Positions 12,347 to 23,911 of a stretch of 64,000 bases of DNA are shown in pieces. This DNA comes from Linyphia triangularis (Eukaryota > Arthropoda > Arachnida > Araneae > Linyphiidae). A program made the position numbers and the translations under genes. The notes below the pieces were generated by a model. It made no database searches, had not been told where the DNA came from, and saw nothing but the letters and a program-made list of their open reading frames with translations. The stretch is taken from positions 34,521,348-34,585,347 of the forward strand of contig OZ021721.1 of the NCBI GenBank assembly GCA_963978545.1, in the 5' to 3' direction. Position 1 is the first letter of the stretch. Every line of letters starts with the position of its first letter.

Positions 12347-14527
12347 TTAGGGTGGATCGAAAAAAAAAATAATAATTTCAGAATTTCAAATCCTACCTAA
12401 GGAGGATGAAGTTTAGGTATTTGAGCTTTTTTTTAGCAAAAAGTTAAAGTTAATTGAATTTCTTTTCTGAGGAATTTCAAAACCTACCTATACGGAAAAG
12501 ATGTTCTAAGGTACATTGATTAAGGGAAAAATAAAATAAATAATAATAAAAAAAAATTATGTTAAGCTCTTTGCAAGGGGGATGAAGTTTTGGTATTTAA
12601 GCTACTTAATGGTAAAAAGTCAAAGTGGTTTTTGTTTAAGTGAAACAGGTCTTTAGTACTTTTAAATGTTTATTGGAATGAGAGGACATATACTAAATGG
12701 TTACTGGAAGAAAAAAAATCTTTAGGTACATATAACAGCTTCTTAAGAATTAAATCAAGAAATATCTAAAAAATCTTCGGAATTACAGTGAACGGTAATC
12801 ACGTTGGTGTTGAAAACTGGCTTGAGGTTTCGTGATTCCAGGCTATTTCTTATTAATCCGTCTCTTCTGTATGATCCGCGTACAGCAGAAAATGCTTCGG
12901 TGACAATTCGTTCTGTTAGCTTGAGTATGACAGGGATGACCCCTTGATAGTAGGTAGTATTGCCTTAGAAATGATTGCTGGGTTTACTATTGCTCCTGAA
13001 ATCATGTTATCACTAAATTGTTCTGTCACATTCTCCCACTTAATCAAGTCCACATAATCTGTCACAAAGGGTCAAAAGTTGGTATGTTTAAGATACGGAT
13101 ATTATTCGCTAAAAAGGTTTGGGTTGCAGCAGACCGTTTGATTTTGCGCGAATTCAAAATTCTTTGGAAGACCGATTCCCTTATGTTATTTCTGTCGTCA
13201 GCTATCATTGATATCAGGTTATTTTTCTGAAATCCCAAACCCCCTTTTCAAAAATTACTGTATCAATGACTTTCTTCAAATCAATTGAGAAATAAAGCGA
13301 TAGAAAGATTGATTGATGCAAATGCTGTGGACAATAGATTACCGATTTTTTTATCTTGAATCACATAGGTGCCTAGACTTTTACGATGAACGTAATTAAT
13401 GTCACTAAAGCTTTGGTTGGACTTTTTCTAAGCCAAATAGAACATGAGAATTCTGTTGGAAGGTGTAAACCACATTGAGGGACAAATCTCTCCAGAGTTT
13501 CTTTTCAACAGCCCTTCGCTGCATTGTCCGCAGTGATGGCTTCACAAATTTCCATTAAGCACAGTTGACCAGTACTTAAGTCTTTCTTGTTAGTCAGTTC
13601 GCATAGGTTGGGTTTACGTGAATGAAACTACAGGTAGTATCTCGCATACGGTCACTCGTTGGCTTGTAACTGGCACACAAACCATTGTAGTGATGGACGC
13701 TTCAGAATCAGTTCCATATTTCGTATACCTTCTCTGATACCTATGTTGACAGACTACCTATTATCGCAACCAACTATGTCAACGCATGACATGACCAAAA
13801 CTTACGATGTGCTTTCCTTGCGATAGCTTTCAGTTTATTTTCTAGCTTTGATAGTCTACTTTGATTTTCTAGCTTTGATTTGTCGTGGTATGAACTTATT
13901 TTTCTCAAAATGTTGTAGTGGTCATTTATTGGTATTAAAGCTCGTTTCCAGGTCTCTTCTAACTTACTTGCAGCTTATTGACATGCGGATAAAAGTGTAT
14001 TTAAATACACTGTTATTTGCTTCTCGTTTTGAATGCCAATACTATACGCCCCTTATTACGTAGGAAGCATAATCGTGGGCATATTACAGCCTGACCCAAA
14101 TATAGGACAAATCATGTCTTTTCTTAACAACGCCACAGTACAGTATTAGTCCAAGTACACAAACAAACAAATGTCACACAATAAAATTGTAATTTAATTT
14201 ACTTTACAAGAACAGCACTCACCGATTAGGCGTTGGGTAAAAAAAGGTTGAAATGTACATTGTACAACTAATTATTCAGTAATCATCACTTTTTCAGGAT
14301 TTATATTGTTAAAAATAATTATTTTTAGTGTAAAATCATGTAACCAAAATCAGGACTTTTTGCATTTTTTTCGAAAATTCAACCCCTTTGTGGCAGTGTA
14401 AAATTTTAAAATTACTATTTTTTTATTATTTTCCCCCTAATCTCTATATCATAGAACATCTTTTCCCCATAGATAGGTTCTGATTAATAATATTTTTTTT
14501 TCTCTATAGAAGAACGATCCACTCTAA
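12347..14527. mobile_element. Nested DNA transposon, TIR AGGGTGGATCG, family unnamed
   Basis: Left end TTAGGGTGGATCGAAAA and right end (reverse complement) TTAGAGTGGATCGTTC form an inverted repeat. Both sides are flanked by TGATTA (12341-12346 and 14528-14533), a plausible 6-base target duplication. The interior from about 12780 to 14060 is less AT-rich and holds an eroded coding region on the - strand. I cannot assign the superfamily from the ends alone. Confidence 0.5.
12961..13202 (-). pseudogene. Eroded protein remnant inside the nested element
   Basis: On the - strand the text reads ADDRNNIRESVFQRILNSRK, then after a frameshift near 13070 a segment containing TDYVDLIKWENVTEQFSDN. The pattern (an IREL-x-x-x-RI-like stretch, then a DY-x-DLI-x-W segment followed by TE-x-P/F) resembles an uncharacterised protein that I recall seeing repeatedly next to repeats in arthropod genomes. 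That resemblance is from memory. Stops and frameshifts break it throughout. Confidence 0.35.
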
Positions 14528-14798
14528 TGATTATACAATAAAAGAAATAAATATTTCTACTCAGCCTCCAATAATCGTAGACGATAGGCGCCAGTAGCTA
14601 TGAAAAACGACGAAGAAAAGAAACAAGACTAAAATAATAGAAAAACAAATGCTTATTGTAACAAAAAAACCGAAACAGCATATGTGTTTTCTTTTTATCT
14701 TTGAATTTACACCTTTTTTCTCATATATATATTTTAAATTTTCAAGAGCTAGGGAGGTGCAAATGCACCTCCTTGCACCCTCATGGGGGCCCCCTGTG

Positions 14799-15660
14799 CT
14801 TGTTATTAAAACTTAATAAATAGAAGCCTTTTATTCGTTCCCTAGAGGGAGAGACACCAGACCCCTCGCTGGATCTGCCAGTGTTACTTGTACGACAATA
14901 AATTTTAATGTCTTTTTCAGTGATTGAAACATAATTGTAAGGATTATATAAAACAACAAAGATACATTTGAAAAGAGGCATTGTCAGTATTGGCTGAATT
15001 TGATAGATAAATATAATTAATTATTAATTAACTTGACGCATTCGTTGCAAATATTTTAAACAAAAGTAGCTTATAACTTATGTATGACCTGGTGGAGAAT
15101 ATATTTTACCAAAACATACATTTAAATGTGTTAAAAAACAGTCCATGTGGTAATTATCTATAAATTTCAATTGTTTTTGAAATATTATTAAATAGTTTTT
15201 TAAGAATTAAAACATTTTTAACAACAGTTGTTAGAAGTAAGTATCATAGCCATTGACTAACGCAAAAGCTTTGATTTCGCACAGTAGGGAAAGTAACTTT
15301 TTAATTTTCAAACTAAATAGTTTTAAATTTTTAAATATAGTTATTAAACAGCTTAAAAAATTCAAGTTTGGTACAAAAGTATAAAATATATTAGTGTGTG
15401 TAAGTACATAATACTAAATTTTTAAGTTACCTTTAATGTTCGATGTTGCTTAAGGATTAAATGATTGACTTAATCAATACTTAAAATGAGTCATAATTAA
15501 AAAAATAATTAATGGATCTTAAATGTCATAACTTTACATTAATCTAGAATTAAAATACTGCATATGTATCAGTTTTTAAGACTATATCTTGTCTGAAAGT
15601 ATCTTTTTAGTTTCAATTACCGATATGTATTATACATAGGGTAGTGAAAGTATAGCATTT

Positions 15661-15695
<35 letters not shown>

Positions 15696-17886
15696 TTTTT
15701 TTTTTTTTTCAATCACAATTTTGGCGATGTTTTGTTTATTTTATTTATTAAAAAAAAAAAAAAAAAAAATCCATACAAGAATTATCGCAAAAAATATCGC
15801 CATACTGGCCATTTTTTCTAAATAAATGATGAAAATATAATAACGGTAAACAACGCAAATCCACGTCAGTCTAGAGACAAAATTGGCCACTCGAAAAAAT
15901 ACGGGCATAGCCACCAGGACATAGAATTGGCCACACGCACTATCGCGGTCATATGGCCGTCGGTGGGTTAACGAGAACCAAAGGTGCAGAATAATCTGAT
16001 GTACTATCTTTTTAACCAGTCATTTATTTTTGTGACAACTATAACTCTCTGCATCGATCTCATGATCGAAAGATCCTGGATATAAATTGCAAGGCTTGAA
16101 TTCGAAATTAATATTAAATAAAATTCAATTCTTCAGAGGGAAAATATAATTACATATTGTTTGTTCTAGACTGTAGGAGAGATGTCATTACATCAGTTTC
16201 AGATATATTTTGTAACTATAATAAATATTTTGAATGTGTCTTTTTTTGTGTGTGTGTAGAGTAAAATGAGAAGTGTGATTAAAAAAAAAAAAAAGAATGG
16301 CACTTAATCTTCAAAGTTTTATTAATGTTTAAAAAGCGTTTGTTTAAAGTGCCGTTGTTTTATCCTCTAATTATTACAAGTAGATGGCAGCACTATAAAA
16401 GTAATGAAATTGACATAATATTTACGTTCTTTTTACTGAACAGGTGTTCTCTAATCCTGTTCTTTTAAAATGAATTGTTTTTTAATTAACACACTTTTTA
16501 ATTAATTTAAATTTATGATTAATAAATGGAGAACAAATTAATCAAAGAGTTACGTTATTTTTTCAAGAGATATACTCAAGTTAATAATTACTTGTTTACA
16601 ATATTAACATCGACCAACTAGCTATTTTTTAAATTTTATCTAAAGCCATGTCATCAGATATTTTTATTGTTTATGAATGGACAAAAGTGGATTTTAATTA
16701 TAGTAAAAGTTGAAAAGCTTATTTTAGCAGTTGCGATAGAAACTGGCAGGATGAGCAATTTTTTTTAACAGTTGACATTCGGAAAAACATCTACAGAACA
16801 TTCCACGAAAGTATCAAAGGCAGTAGAAGACCTTTCTAAACGAAGGATAAAGTTCCATTTTGTGTTTCATATTTCCCATTCTACATTTGTCTTGAAAACC
16901 AGGCAAATCGCATTCATACAGTTTTACCAGATTTTCTATGGAAGAAAATTCTCCACTGTCTATGTTTATCAGCTTTCCGAATTAAAGGAGCTGGTTTAAA
17001 TTAGCAGATTATTATTAAAATATATTGTGCTTATTTACTGATCAATAGGGGCCCCGTTAATCCTGTGGCTAGAGTAACCATAAGATTACACCACAAGATT
17101 TCAATTTCGTATTCTTCTAGATGCTCAAAATTACAAGACGTATGGTTCTCTACTTTATAAGTCGCAGAAATAGGCAGTCGGAACTTGCAAACCAAACTGA
17201 TCCATTACTGATTATAAACAATTTTTTTATATAAATAAATGAGTTTAAGAAGGAGCAAGCGATTAAAAACTGATAGGGCGTGTAACGGTAATGTATAGCT
17301 TCTTGTCTTATCTTATATTTTCATGATTAGCGACAATTTTAAATAGTTACTTATAAGTTCACTTTTTTGTGTGTACATATGTTACCGGCATTGTATGAAA
17401 AATGCATTCTAAAGAATGCCAAACGGCAATGTATTCACTGGCAATGTCATTTGGCACTATAGAATGACAAACCGGCAAAGTATGAAGTACATTTTCGATT
17501 CATTTCGAGTTACGGAAGCAGTATCGGTCCCTATTGGCGACTTCTCCTTGGCGACTAAAATAAAGCGCTTAAAGGATAGGTCAATAGAACTTACGCTTAC
17601 CGTAACTTATTTAACTCAAATAATGTGAAAGTGTAACAAAAAAAAAAGAAAGTGTAAACAAAATAATGAATTGCAGTTTAGGTATACAGTAGAGTATCTC
17701 AAATCCGAAATCGCCTTTGCTTCGGCCATTTTGAAAATTCACGTTCACAAAATCAATGAAATAAAACATATAAATGAAATAAACTAAGAAAAATCCTTAT
17801 ATTACTTGATGTGGTTTTGAAAAACATTTCTTTTTCTTTCCTGTCCCGTTCAGAGAAAGCAAATTTTCTTCATGTGGTGTTAAATA
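14799..17886. other. AT-rich DNA with homopolymer palindrome; no gene
   Basis: Holds A28 followed directly by T18 (15664-15709) and a second A run near 15751. A less AT-rich patch at 15860-15990 contains several TGGCC/GGCCA words and looks like repeat debris. On the - strand, text at 14835-14885 (CACTGGCAGATCCAGCGAGG, then GGTCTGGTG) resembles one end of yet another hAT-like element, but I find no partner end. Frames at 16772-16999 and 17416-17628 are unrecognised. Confidence 0.4.
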
Positions 17887-17894
17887 TATATAAG

Positions 17895-18651
17895 TAGGCT
17901 TGCCAGATTTCTGAAATGTTCAACCAGGACACTGGAATGCCCCCCCCCCCCCCCCCAGTGTCGCGGGTATTCAAGGGTACACACCCTTGGCGGGTTTTTA
18001 ATGTTTTAGAGCGTAGTTTATTCTAAATACTATTAATAAATGGTTACTGATTAGGAACCTAAACCAGGAGTAATAATAAATGTCACAAGCATATAAATTT
18101 AAACATTTTATTTCTTGCATGTTAATATTTATAAGTTACTTAAATGAGACGAAACACTTTGAATGAGGAATAAAAATTTGAATAATATTTACATGTACTT
18201 TTAATTAGCTAGGACTTTTTTAGAAAGTCTTTTTTGGTTTTAATCTTGTTTCAAAAATCTTCTCAAGCTAATCCAATATTAATTTTACATGTCATCAAGC
18301 CTTTAACCATAGATTCCTTTATCAAACCCCTATCATCAGTCCATACGTTGTTCATCAAAGAAAATACTCTCTCAACTGGTCACGATTGGCGAGACAAGAC
18401 GATACAACAACAATATTATTTATTAACAGACCACCACTCTTCTATAATCTTCACTTTTCATACAGTAAAGAAATAATCGTCAAAGTAATTATCCTAAATA
18501 ATCCTCCACAGTTAATTATTTTTAGACTTTTTGATCATCTATAAAATCAAATTTAATTTTTACCGGGACATGAAGTAAACCGGCTGGGACACCGAGATTT
18601 TGTCTGAAAATCAGGACTGTCACGGTCAAACCGGGACGTCTGGCAAGCGTA
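17895..18651 (-). mobile_element. Internally deleted hAT transposon with perfect 8-bp TSD
   Basis: The 757-base element runs from TAGGCTTGCCAGAT to (reverse complement) TACGCTTGCCAGAC. It is flanked on both sides by TATATAAG (17887-17894 and 18652-18659), a perfect 8-bp duplication typical of hAT. The inner ends (ACCGGGAC and CAGGAC words) continue the inverted repeat imperfectly. A C17 tract sits at 17940-17956. Only the last part of the transposase survives (18236-18376, - strand), so the copy is non-autonomous. Confidence 0.85.
18236..18376 (-). pseudogene. hAT transposase C-terminal dimerisation domain remnant
   Basis: The - strand reads VERVFSLMNNVWTDDRGLIK, then ESMVKGLMTCKINI and further, with two in-frame stops near the end. 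The ER-x-FS-x-(M/N) start followed by a D-R-x-x-L/I stretch and a VKxLxxxKxN segment is the hAT family dimerisation domain, which normally closes the transposase. The catalytic core and zinc finger are absent, so this is the relic left by an internal deletion. Confidence 0.7.
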
Positions 18652-18659
18652 TATATAAG

Positions 18660-19180
18660 CTTCATAATGTTACTGATGCTGGAAAAGAATGTATTTGTAA
18701 AATACATTGCAGTCTTGCAGAAAAAAATATGACACAAGCTGTAAAAGAGAGCAAAAGTAGGATTGCTGAAAAGCTGTTTGGAAACAACTTAACTACTAAG
18801 TTGATCACCAATCTGTTTTCATTCACAACCTCAATTATAAACAGTTTGAACTCATCAAATCCTTTTTGGCTTATTTTATGAAGCCTCAGGTTTTAGCATC
18901 ACTGGGTGATTCAACTAAAAAAATAATGGAGTTGGATATTAAAAAGAAGATCTATCACCACCTGCCTATTAGTTCAGTCTTTGTCGGTGTAAAAGTAAAA
19001 GAATTAATTGCTTTTGCACCAAAATCAAACTATGACAAAATTGAGTCATTTAGTGAGAATATCATGGCAGCATATGTTGTTTTCTCACAGGCATTGCAGA
19101 AGAAAATACCCATTTGTAATAATTTTTTAAAATGTGTTTCCAGTGTTGATTCCATCTGCAGGAATAATTCTCAGATTTAA
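18660..19180 (+). pseudogene. Unrecognised broken reading frame, probably repeat-derived
   Basis: Two overlapping frames (to 18881 and 18866-19180) read as one protein interrupted by a frameshift near 18870. The second is the longer: 104 codons ending ...KCVSSVDSICRNNSQI, with a stretch HHLPISSVFVGVKVKELIAF. I do not recognise a named domain. The position, directly after a hAT end and just before a Tc1-type pseudogene, suggests mobile-element origin. A decayed host gene remains possible. Confidence 0.35.
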
Positions 19181-19299
19181 TCTTTAGATTTATCTAACAG
19201 ATTTCAAAATAAATTTAATCAATTTTCGTAATACAGTTTCAATGTAATATGCAATGCATACTTTACAATATTTATAACCATAAAACTTAATGTGCCCAT

Positions 19300-20525
19300 T
19301 GCAAGTTATTAATTGGCAACAAAACAAATTAATATTGTCTCAAAAGTTTAGACAAAAATGAAATTAAATTAAAATAAACACAATTTGAAAGTTAATTGTG
19401 GATCCATTCTTGTTGATTAGTTCATAAGTATGAGTTTTCATCGAAAAAACTAAATTTTGTAGGGTTTGGAGATCAATTTGGTACCCTATATCCTTTATGA
19501 ATCTCTTGGGGTTTATTTATTGAAGATTATTGTCTAAAATTGCTGTCAACTTTGCGACACAATGATGCCCTAAAGATTTTCTACTGTGTTATGATCTGGG
19601 CTATACGCTGGCCAGTCGAGAACTTTTAAATTCTGAGAATTAAACAGGCAATTGTATTGTCTACAGTGCACATCTTGCTGAAATTTCCATGAAGGTCCTC
19701 CTTGAAGCTCAGCAAATGGAAGCAGGTTATCCTTCAATGCCTTAGTGTAATGCTGTGACATTTGGTGTCCACTGGTAGAGTGCAAAGACACTTACTTGTC
19801 CATTGTAGCAAAAAGCAGTCCAAACCATCATCGAGCCCCTATCTTGTCTGTGACTAAAAAATTGACGAGGTTCCTTCCGCATGTCATGCCAGTACAGTTT
19901 CCAGCCATCTTGATTTCTAATCAGATTCCATTTTTTACTTCTGTAAATACCACCGATCCATATGATTTATGATTTCGAGACCACAACATTCTCTGTGACT
20001 TATGATGTGGCTTCAGAGCTGGTTTCTTTTTCATTTTGCAATAAACCATTGTTCCTGTCTCCAAAATTCGTTTACGAATCTTATACTTTATACTGTAAGT
20101 CCTAATACTTTTGAAATTCACAAACAGTGATTTGTTGGGCACTCAACAGTCTTTGGATCTAACGATTATCAGGTTTATTAGGCACCATTTGTATTTGCAT
20201 CCATTTGATAAAACTCGATAAATAAAAGTCATTTGTCGAGTAATAATAGTAGGAATTTACAAAACGAGCTTACCTTCAGCTTTCATCTGCCAAATTTGCA
20301 TAAGCTCATCCGTTTGAATTTCTTCAGTTCGTGGGATCTCGATTACGAAGTGTTATCGTTTTCAGAACTTAAATACTCAATCCTGTGACGTCATGTCTTT
20401 TAAATTTGCATACGCTAACAAAAATTTGCAGAAACTTGTGATTGTGTCTATACTTTTGAAACAAGCACATTTCTATTTTTACCCTTAAAAAAAGCCAAAA
20501 ACTGTTTAACTTTTGCATCGCAGTG
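19300..20525 (-). mobile_element. Tc1/mariner transposon remnant (Tc3-like)
   Basis: A transposase pseudogene (19570-20142) is bracketed by an inverted repeat. Left TTGTCTCAAAAGTTTAGACA (about 19336-19355) pairs with the reverse complement TTGTTTCAAAAGTATAGACA (about 20443-20462). The outer right end reads CACTGCGATGCAAAAGTT beside a TA at 20526-20527, as in Tc1-type ends. The left outer end is too decayed to place exactly. Confidence 0.6.
19570..20142 (-). pseudogene. Tc1/mariner (Tc3-like) transposase pseudogene
   Basis: The - strand gives, in order, a KKPALKPHHKSQR stretch followed by W(S)RNH; an FxExKN motif where the first catalytic Asp of FSDEK should be; a WxxMRKEPxxF and MVWTAF region (19800-19920); FQQDVH (second catalytic Asp kept); and WPAYSPDHNTVENL (the terminal Glu of a DD34E catalytic triad). 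The first Asp is replaced and several frameshifts separate the pieces. In family members this enzyme cuts and pastes the element at TA sites; this copy cannot. Confidence 0.75.
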
Positions 20526-20728
20526 TACAATGCTAGCACTGTATATGGTATGCAATAAGTTACTGCATATATAGCAGATATTCTAAAAATTGTACAGTTT
20601 ATGCCAAAAGTGCATTATATCTAAAACTTTTACATCCTTTTTCGTTACAGTGTATTATTCTCTGCAGTTTAGTTGCAGATGTATTTAGAAATTGATTACA
20701 GAAGTAGAACTTGAATTAACTGTCATAC

Positions 20729-21437
20729 CAGACCCTGAAAAATCTAAAAAATTTTACATTCCTGACAAGGCATATTTGTCTAGAAAATACTTGCCCGAAT
20801 AAAACTTTTGCATGACTGAATATTTATTCATATTCTTGTATCTGGTACTGACCTGTCAAAAAAGAATTGTCGTTTACAACATATATACATTGACACTGAT
20901 CTGTATGTATGTATACTAAAATGAAATAAACAAAGACAAGACACTATATTAAAAATATTTTCACTTTACACAACAAAATCACTGATTTTGTTGTGATATC
21001 TGTTCCAATTTAAATCAGAAAATTCTGAACTAGTAGTGAACTGAACTGTATGCCCTTCCACATGTCTTTTTCCTGCAGTTGCAAATGACCAGTTTGCAAT
21101 TCCTGGGGATGAATCGAAGTTTGCTGGCTCAATTCCACGTTAAATTATTTGTAGTTTCAGTGGACAAATTGCATCGCAATGGGTTCTTTATATGATTAAT
21201 GGCACTGAATCCTCTCTTGCAGGCAGACATACTGGGAGAACAATCGCGACCTTCGACCGAAAATCACGAATCGGTCGTAATTGGATGACAAGTGAAAATA
21301 CAAAATATTTATCTTTTAAAAGGTATTTTTGATTAAATATTTACATGCTCAGCCCGGCATGCATGAGGAAAAAATACATGCCCAATCTGAATTTTTACAT
21401 GCCCTTAGCATGTCAGGTAATATAGTTTTTGAGCCCT
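20729..21437 (-). mobile_element. Degraded hAT element
   Basis: The left end CAGACCCTGAAAAATCTA and the reverse complement of the right end, CAGGGCTCAAAAACTAT, form a decayed inverted repeat. The flanks TGTCATAC and TGTCAGTT agree in the first five of eight bases. A dimerisation-domain remnant on the - strand (21129-21242) supports the hAT assignment. CATGCCC/GGGCATG words recur in both subterminal regions. Confidence 0.5.
21129..21242 (-). pseudogene. hAT transposase dimerisation-domain remnant
   Basis: The - strand reads CSPSMSACKRGFSAINHIKN, then PLRCNLSTETTNNLTW and a stop. The (E/K)RGFSA-x-N-x-IK-x-x-x-R-x-x-L-x-x-x-T pattern matches the C-terminal domain of KIAA1586/ZNF862-type hAT proteins; that assignment is from general knowledge of the family. 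Only this piece is legible. Confidence 0.55.
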
Positions 21438-22066
21438 GTGTCAGTTGTAACAAAAATTTAAAAAAATACAGGTCAAATTAATTAATTTTGCCAATAGTAC
21501 TTGTTAGAAATAGGTCTAAATAAGAGAATTTAAAATCAATTTTCAGTAACTCTAGTATTTCATTTAGAAAATCAAACTATTTTATTTTTTGTGTTACGGG
21601 TGTGACAGAAAAATTGTAGATTGATCAAAAATATAAATAAATTATTAAATTATCTTGACAAATTTAAGCTTTGTATGTATTAAAGTGGAAGATACCAGCT
21701 CTTAGAATGCACTCAAAAATAAAAAAAAATCCTTTCTTAAATGTCAACAAAAATTGTGTTGTCAGATGTAGTATCACTATATGCAAAGAAAAATCTGTTA
21801 TTTCAAAATACATTTGATTTAGTTTTATTCCATGAAATTAAGATTAACTTATAAATTCTGAATCTGTGGAGTTTTATATCTAAATTTCGATTTATCACAC
21901 TCGTGGTTTGAAATTTTGGTCCCCATATACTGTTTTACATGGAACACACTTTTTCCAAAATTTATATCCCAGGTCATGCAATTTGCTCGAAGTCAGAGTC
22001 AGGGGCGTAGCCAGGATTTTTTTTTTCTGTGTAGGGGGGGGGGGGGATATACTCACCCATATTTAA

Positions 22067-22787
22067 GGCGTCTTCTCACTTTAGGTACCTCGAAAATAGG
22101 CTATTTTCGCGATTTTTTTTCGAGGATTTTTGCAAACAATTATGGGATAAAATGGATCCTATATAATAAACACATCTTTCAAGTACAAGAAATTTTTATT
22201 TTTTATTTTTTTGAACAATTATTATAATAAAACAGTAGCATAAAAAAACCCCCGTGTAGAAATGTAATGTTCGTGGCTTGTTGATGAAATTTCGGAAACT
22301 ATCCGGCCGATTGTCATGAAATTTGAATGACATATTGTTCATAGTTATGGCTATAGCGCATATCATCAGATTTTTGAAATTTTGATTTGAAGTATTTTTT
22401 TTTTTACAAAAAACTGCAAAAAAACGCGTTTTTTTTTTACTTTTTCGAAAAACGTGCGCCATTTTGTTATTTTCGCGAATATCAAAAATCTGATGATATG
22501 CGCTATAGCCATAAATATGAAGAATATGTCATTCAAATTTCATGACAATCGGCCGGATAGTTTCCAAAATTTCATCAACAAGTTACGAACATTACATTTC
22601 TACACGGGTTTTTCGATGCTACTGTTTTATTATAATAATTGTTCCAAAAAATAAATTTTTTTTTCTTGTACTTGAAAGATGTGTTTATTATATAGGATCC
22701 ATTTTATCCCATAATTATTTGCAAAAATCCTCGAAAAAAAATCGCGAAAATAGCCTATTTTCGAGGTGCCTAAAGTGGGAAGACGCC
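22067..22787. mobile_element. Foldback (giant palindrome) element, copy 1, at TTAA
   Basis: The 721-base unit starts GGCGTCTTCTCACTTTAGG and ends with its reverse complement. The two halves of about 340 bases are nearly identical inverted copies meeting near 22427. TTAA lies at both boundaries (22063-22066 and 22788-22791). The apparent reading frames on both strands are mirror images of each other, not genes. A second copy lies at 46946-47674. The TTAA boundary would fit a piggyBac-type target, but the superfamily is inferred, not shown. Confidence 0.85.
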
Positions 22788-22997
22788 TTAAGAATTGCTT
22801 GCTATAGTAGTATATAAAAAACCCGAAAATAGTACTTTTAAATTAAATACCCTTAATTACGTAGTCAATTAAACCTTGGGCACTATTTAGCAACATATAA
22901 TTTCTTAGTAGTAAATAAAAAAATATTTATTTTATTAATTAACCCTATTCACAAAATTTGCAGAAAATTAAGTTAAGCACATATTTTGCCTTGTAAT

Positions 22998-23186
22998 TCA
23001 TAATAGAAAACCTAACTGTCGACGCTTTTTGGAAAGTTTATTAAAGACTTCTTGGTCAGTGTCAATTTCTCTATGGATGGATATGAAATCCAAAACATTT
23101 AAGAGATTTTGGGAAGTAGAATTTCTCAGGTAATTTTTCAATTGCCTTAATGATTAGAAGGACCTTTCCGCAGTGGTAATTGTAAC
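22998..23186 (-). pseudogene. hAT transposase C-terminal remnant
   Basis: The - strand reads VTITTAERSF, a stop, then SLRQLKNYLRNSTSQNLLNV and a continuation with LDFISIHREIDTD and KKRRQLGF. This is the AERSFSxLRxIKxxLRxxxxxxRLxxL form of the hAT dimerisation domain followed by the usual basic tail. One in-frame stop falls inside the ERSF-S motif. No upstream catalytic core was readable. Confidence 0.65.
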
Positions 23187-23534
23187 AGACAATGTTGCTG
23201 GTTGCAAACGTTTACTATCTCTGTTTTAGATGAGAAGGGTATATGCATTAAGAATAAGTAGAACTAAATAACTTAATCCCCCAAAAAACACTTTTAAAAA
23301 GTAGAAAAACCACCAATCTCAAAAACACAAAAACTTTCTTGCAATAAAAAAATAATAAACATGATGAAAATTTTCAGCCACAAACACTGTGATATAAAAA
23401 ATGGCCAACCTCTGATTACAACTCTCGGTTGTGACTCGCTTAAGAATGTATGCTTACTTGTCCACCAAAAAGGAAGGGAAGGGGGGGGGGGGGATTCAGT
23501 TCCAATTCCTGGAAAGTCTCCCCGAAAACGAAGG

Positions 23535-23911
23535 CAGGATTCCCACGGTTATTGAAAGTCATTAAAAGTGTTTAATATTTTTGAGCTTGTTTTCAAGGCA
23601 TTGAAAATACTTAGAGGTCCTTAAAAGTCCTTAATTTTTGCGGATGTTGTGTGATCAACTGCAAAATTTATAAAATACAACTCGGACTTGCTATCCCCGC
23701 ATGACCTTCACTTATCTGCACCGTATCGGAATTCTCCAACATATTTTTATCACGCATCCACCAACTTGTAACTTTTTTGGTAGAATATACTTTATTAAAA
23801 ATTTATATATAGATATAATGCCTGAAATTTTTTTTTCAAAGGTCCTTAAAAACGTTATTTAGGTCCTTAAAAGTCGTTGATTTTCATTCTGCGATTTGAG
23901 TGGGAACCCTG
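23535..23911. mobile_element. Possible hAT-type MITE (CAGGRTTCCCAC ends)
   Basis: CAGGATTCCCAC at the left and the reverse complement CAGGGTTCCCAC at the right form a 12-base inverted repeat with one mismatch. Both ends are followed by inverted TTGAAAGTC/TCCTTAAAAG-type words. The flanking bases do not give a clean 8-bp duplication, so this is a structural call only. A G13 tract sits just outside at 23481-23493. Confidence 0.45.

Larger units (their letters stand above)
11895..14798. mobile_element. Probable hAT-type element with 8-bp target duplication
   Basis: The left end CATGGGCGCCCGC is preceded by ATTGTTAT (11887-11894). The right end GGGGGCCCCCTGTG is followed by CTTGTTAT (14799-14806). 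The two flanks match at 7 of 8 bases, as expected for a slightly eroded hAT duplication. G15 at 11921-11935 followed by GTGCAA has a counterpart near the right end (inverted TGCACCC at 14774-14780). The ends are imperfect inverted repeats, so boundaries are probable rather than certain. Most of the interior is a second element (12347-14527). Confidence 0.5.

Noticed and set aside
14835..14885. hAT-like end CACTGGCAGATCCAGCGAGG on the - strand
   Set aside because: No partner end or target duplication found, so not called as an element.
22196..22817. Several 66-91 codon frames around the foldback, repeated at 46955-47537
   Set aside because: They mirror each other across a palindrome and recur in the second copy of the element; no coding signal.
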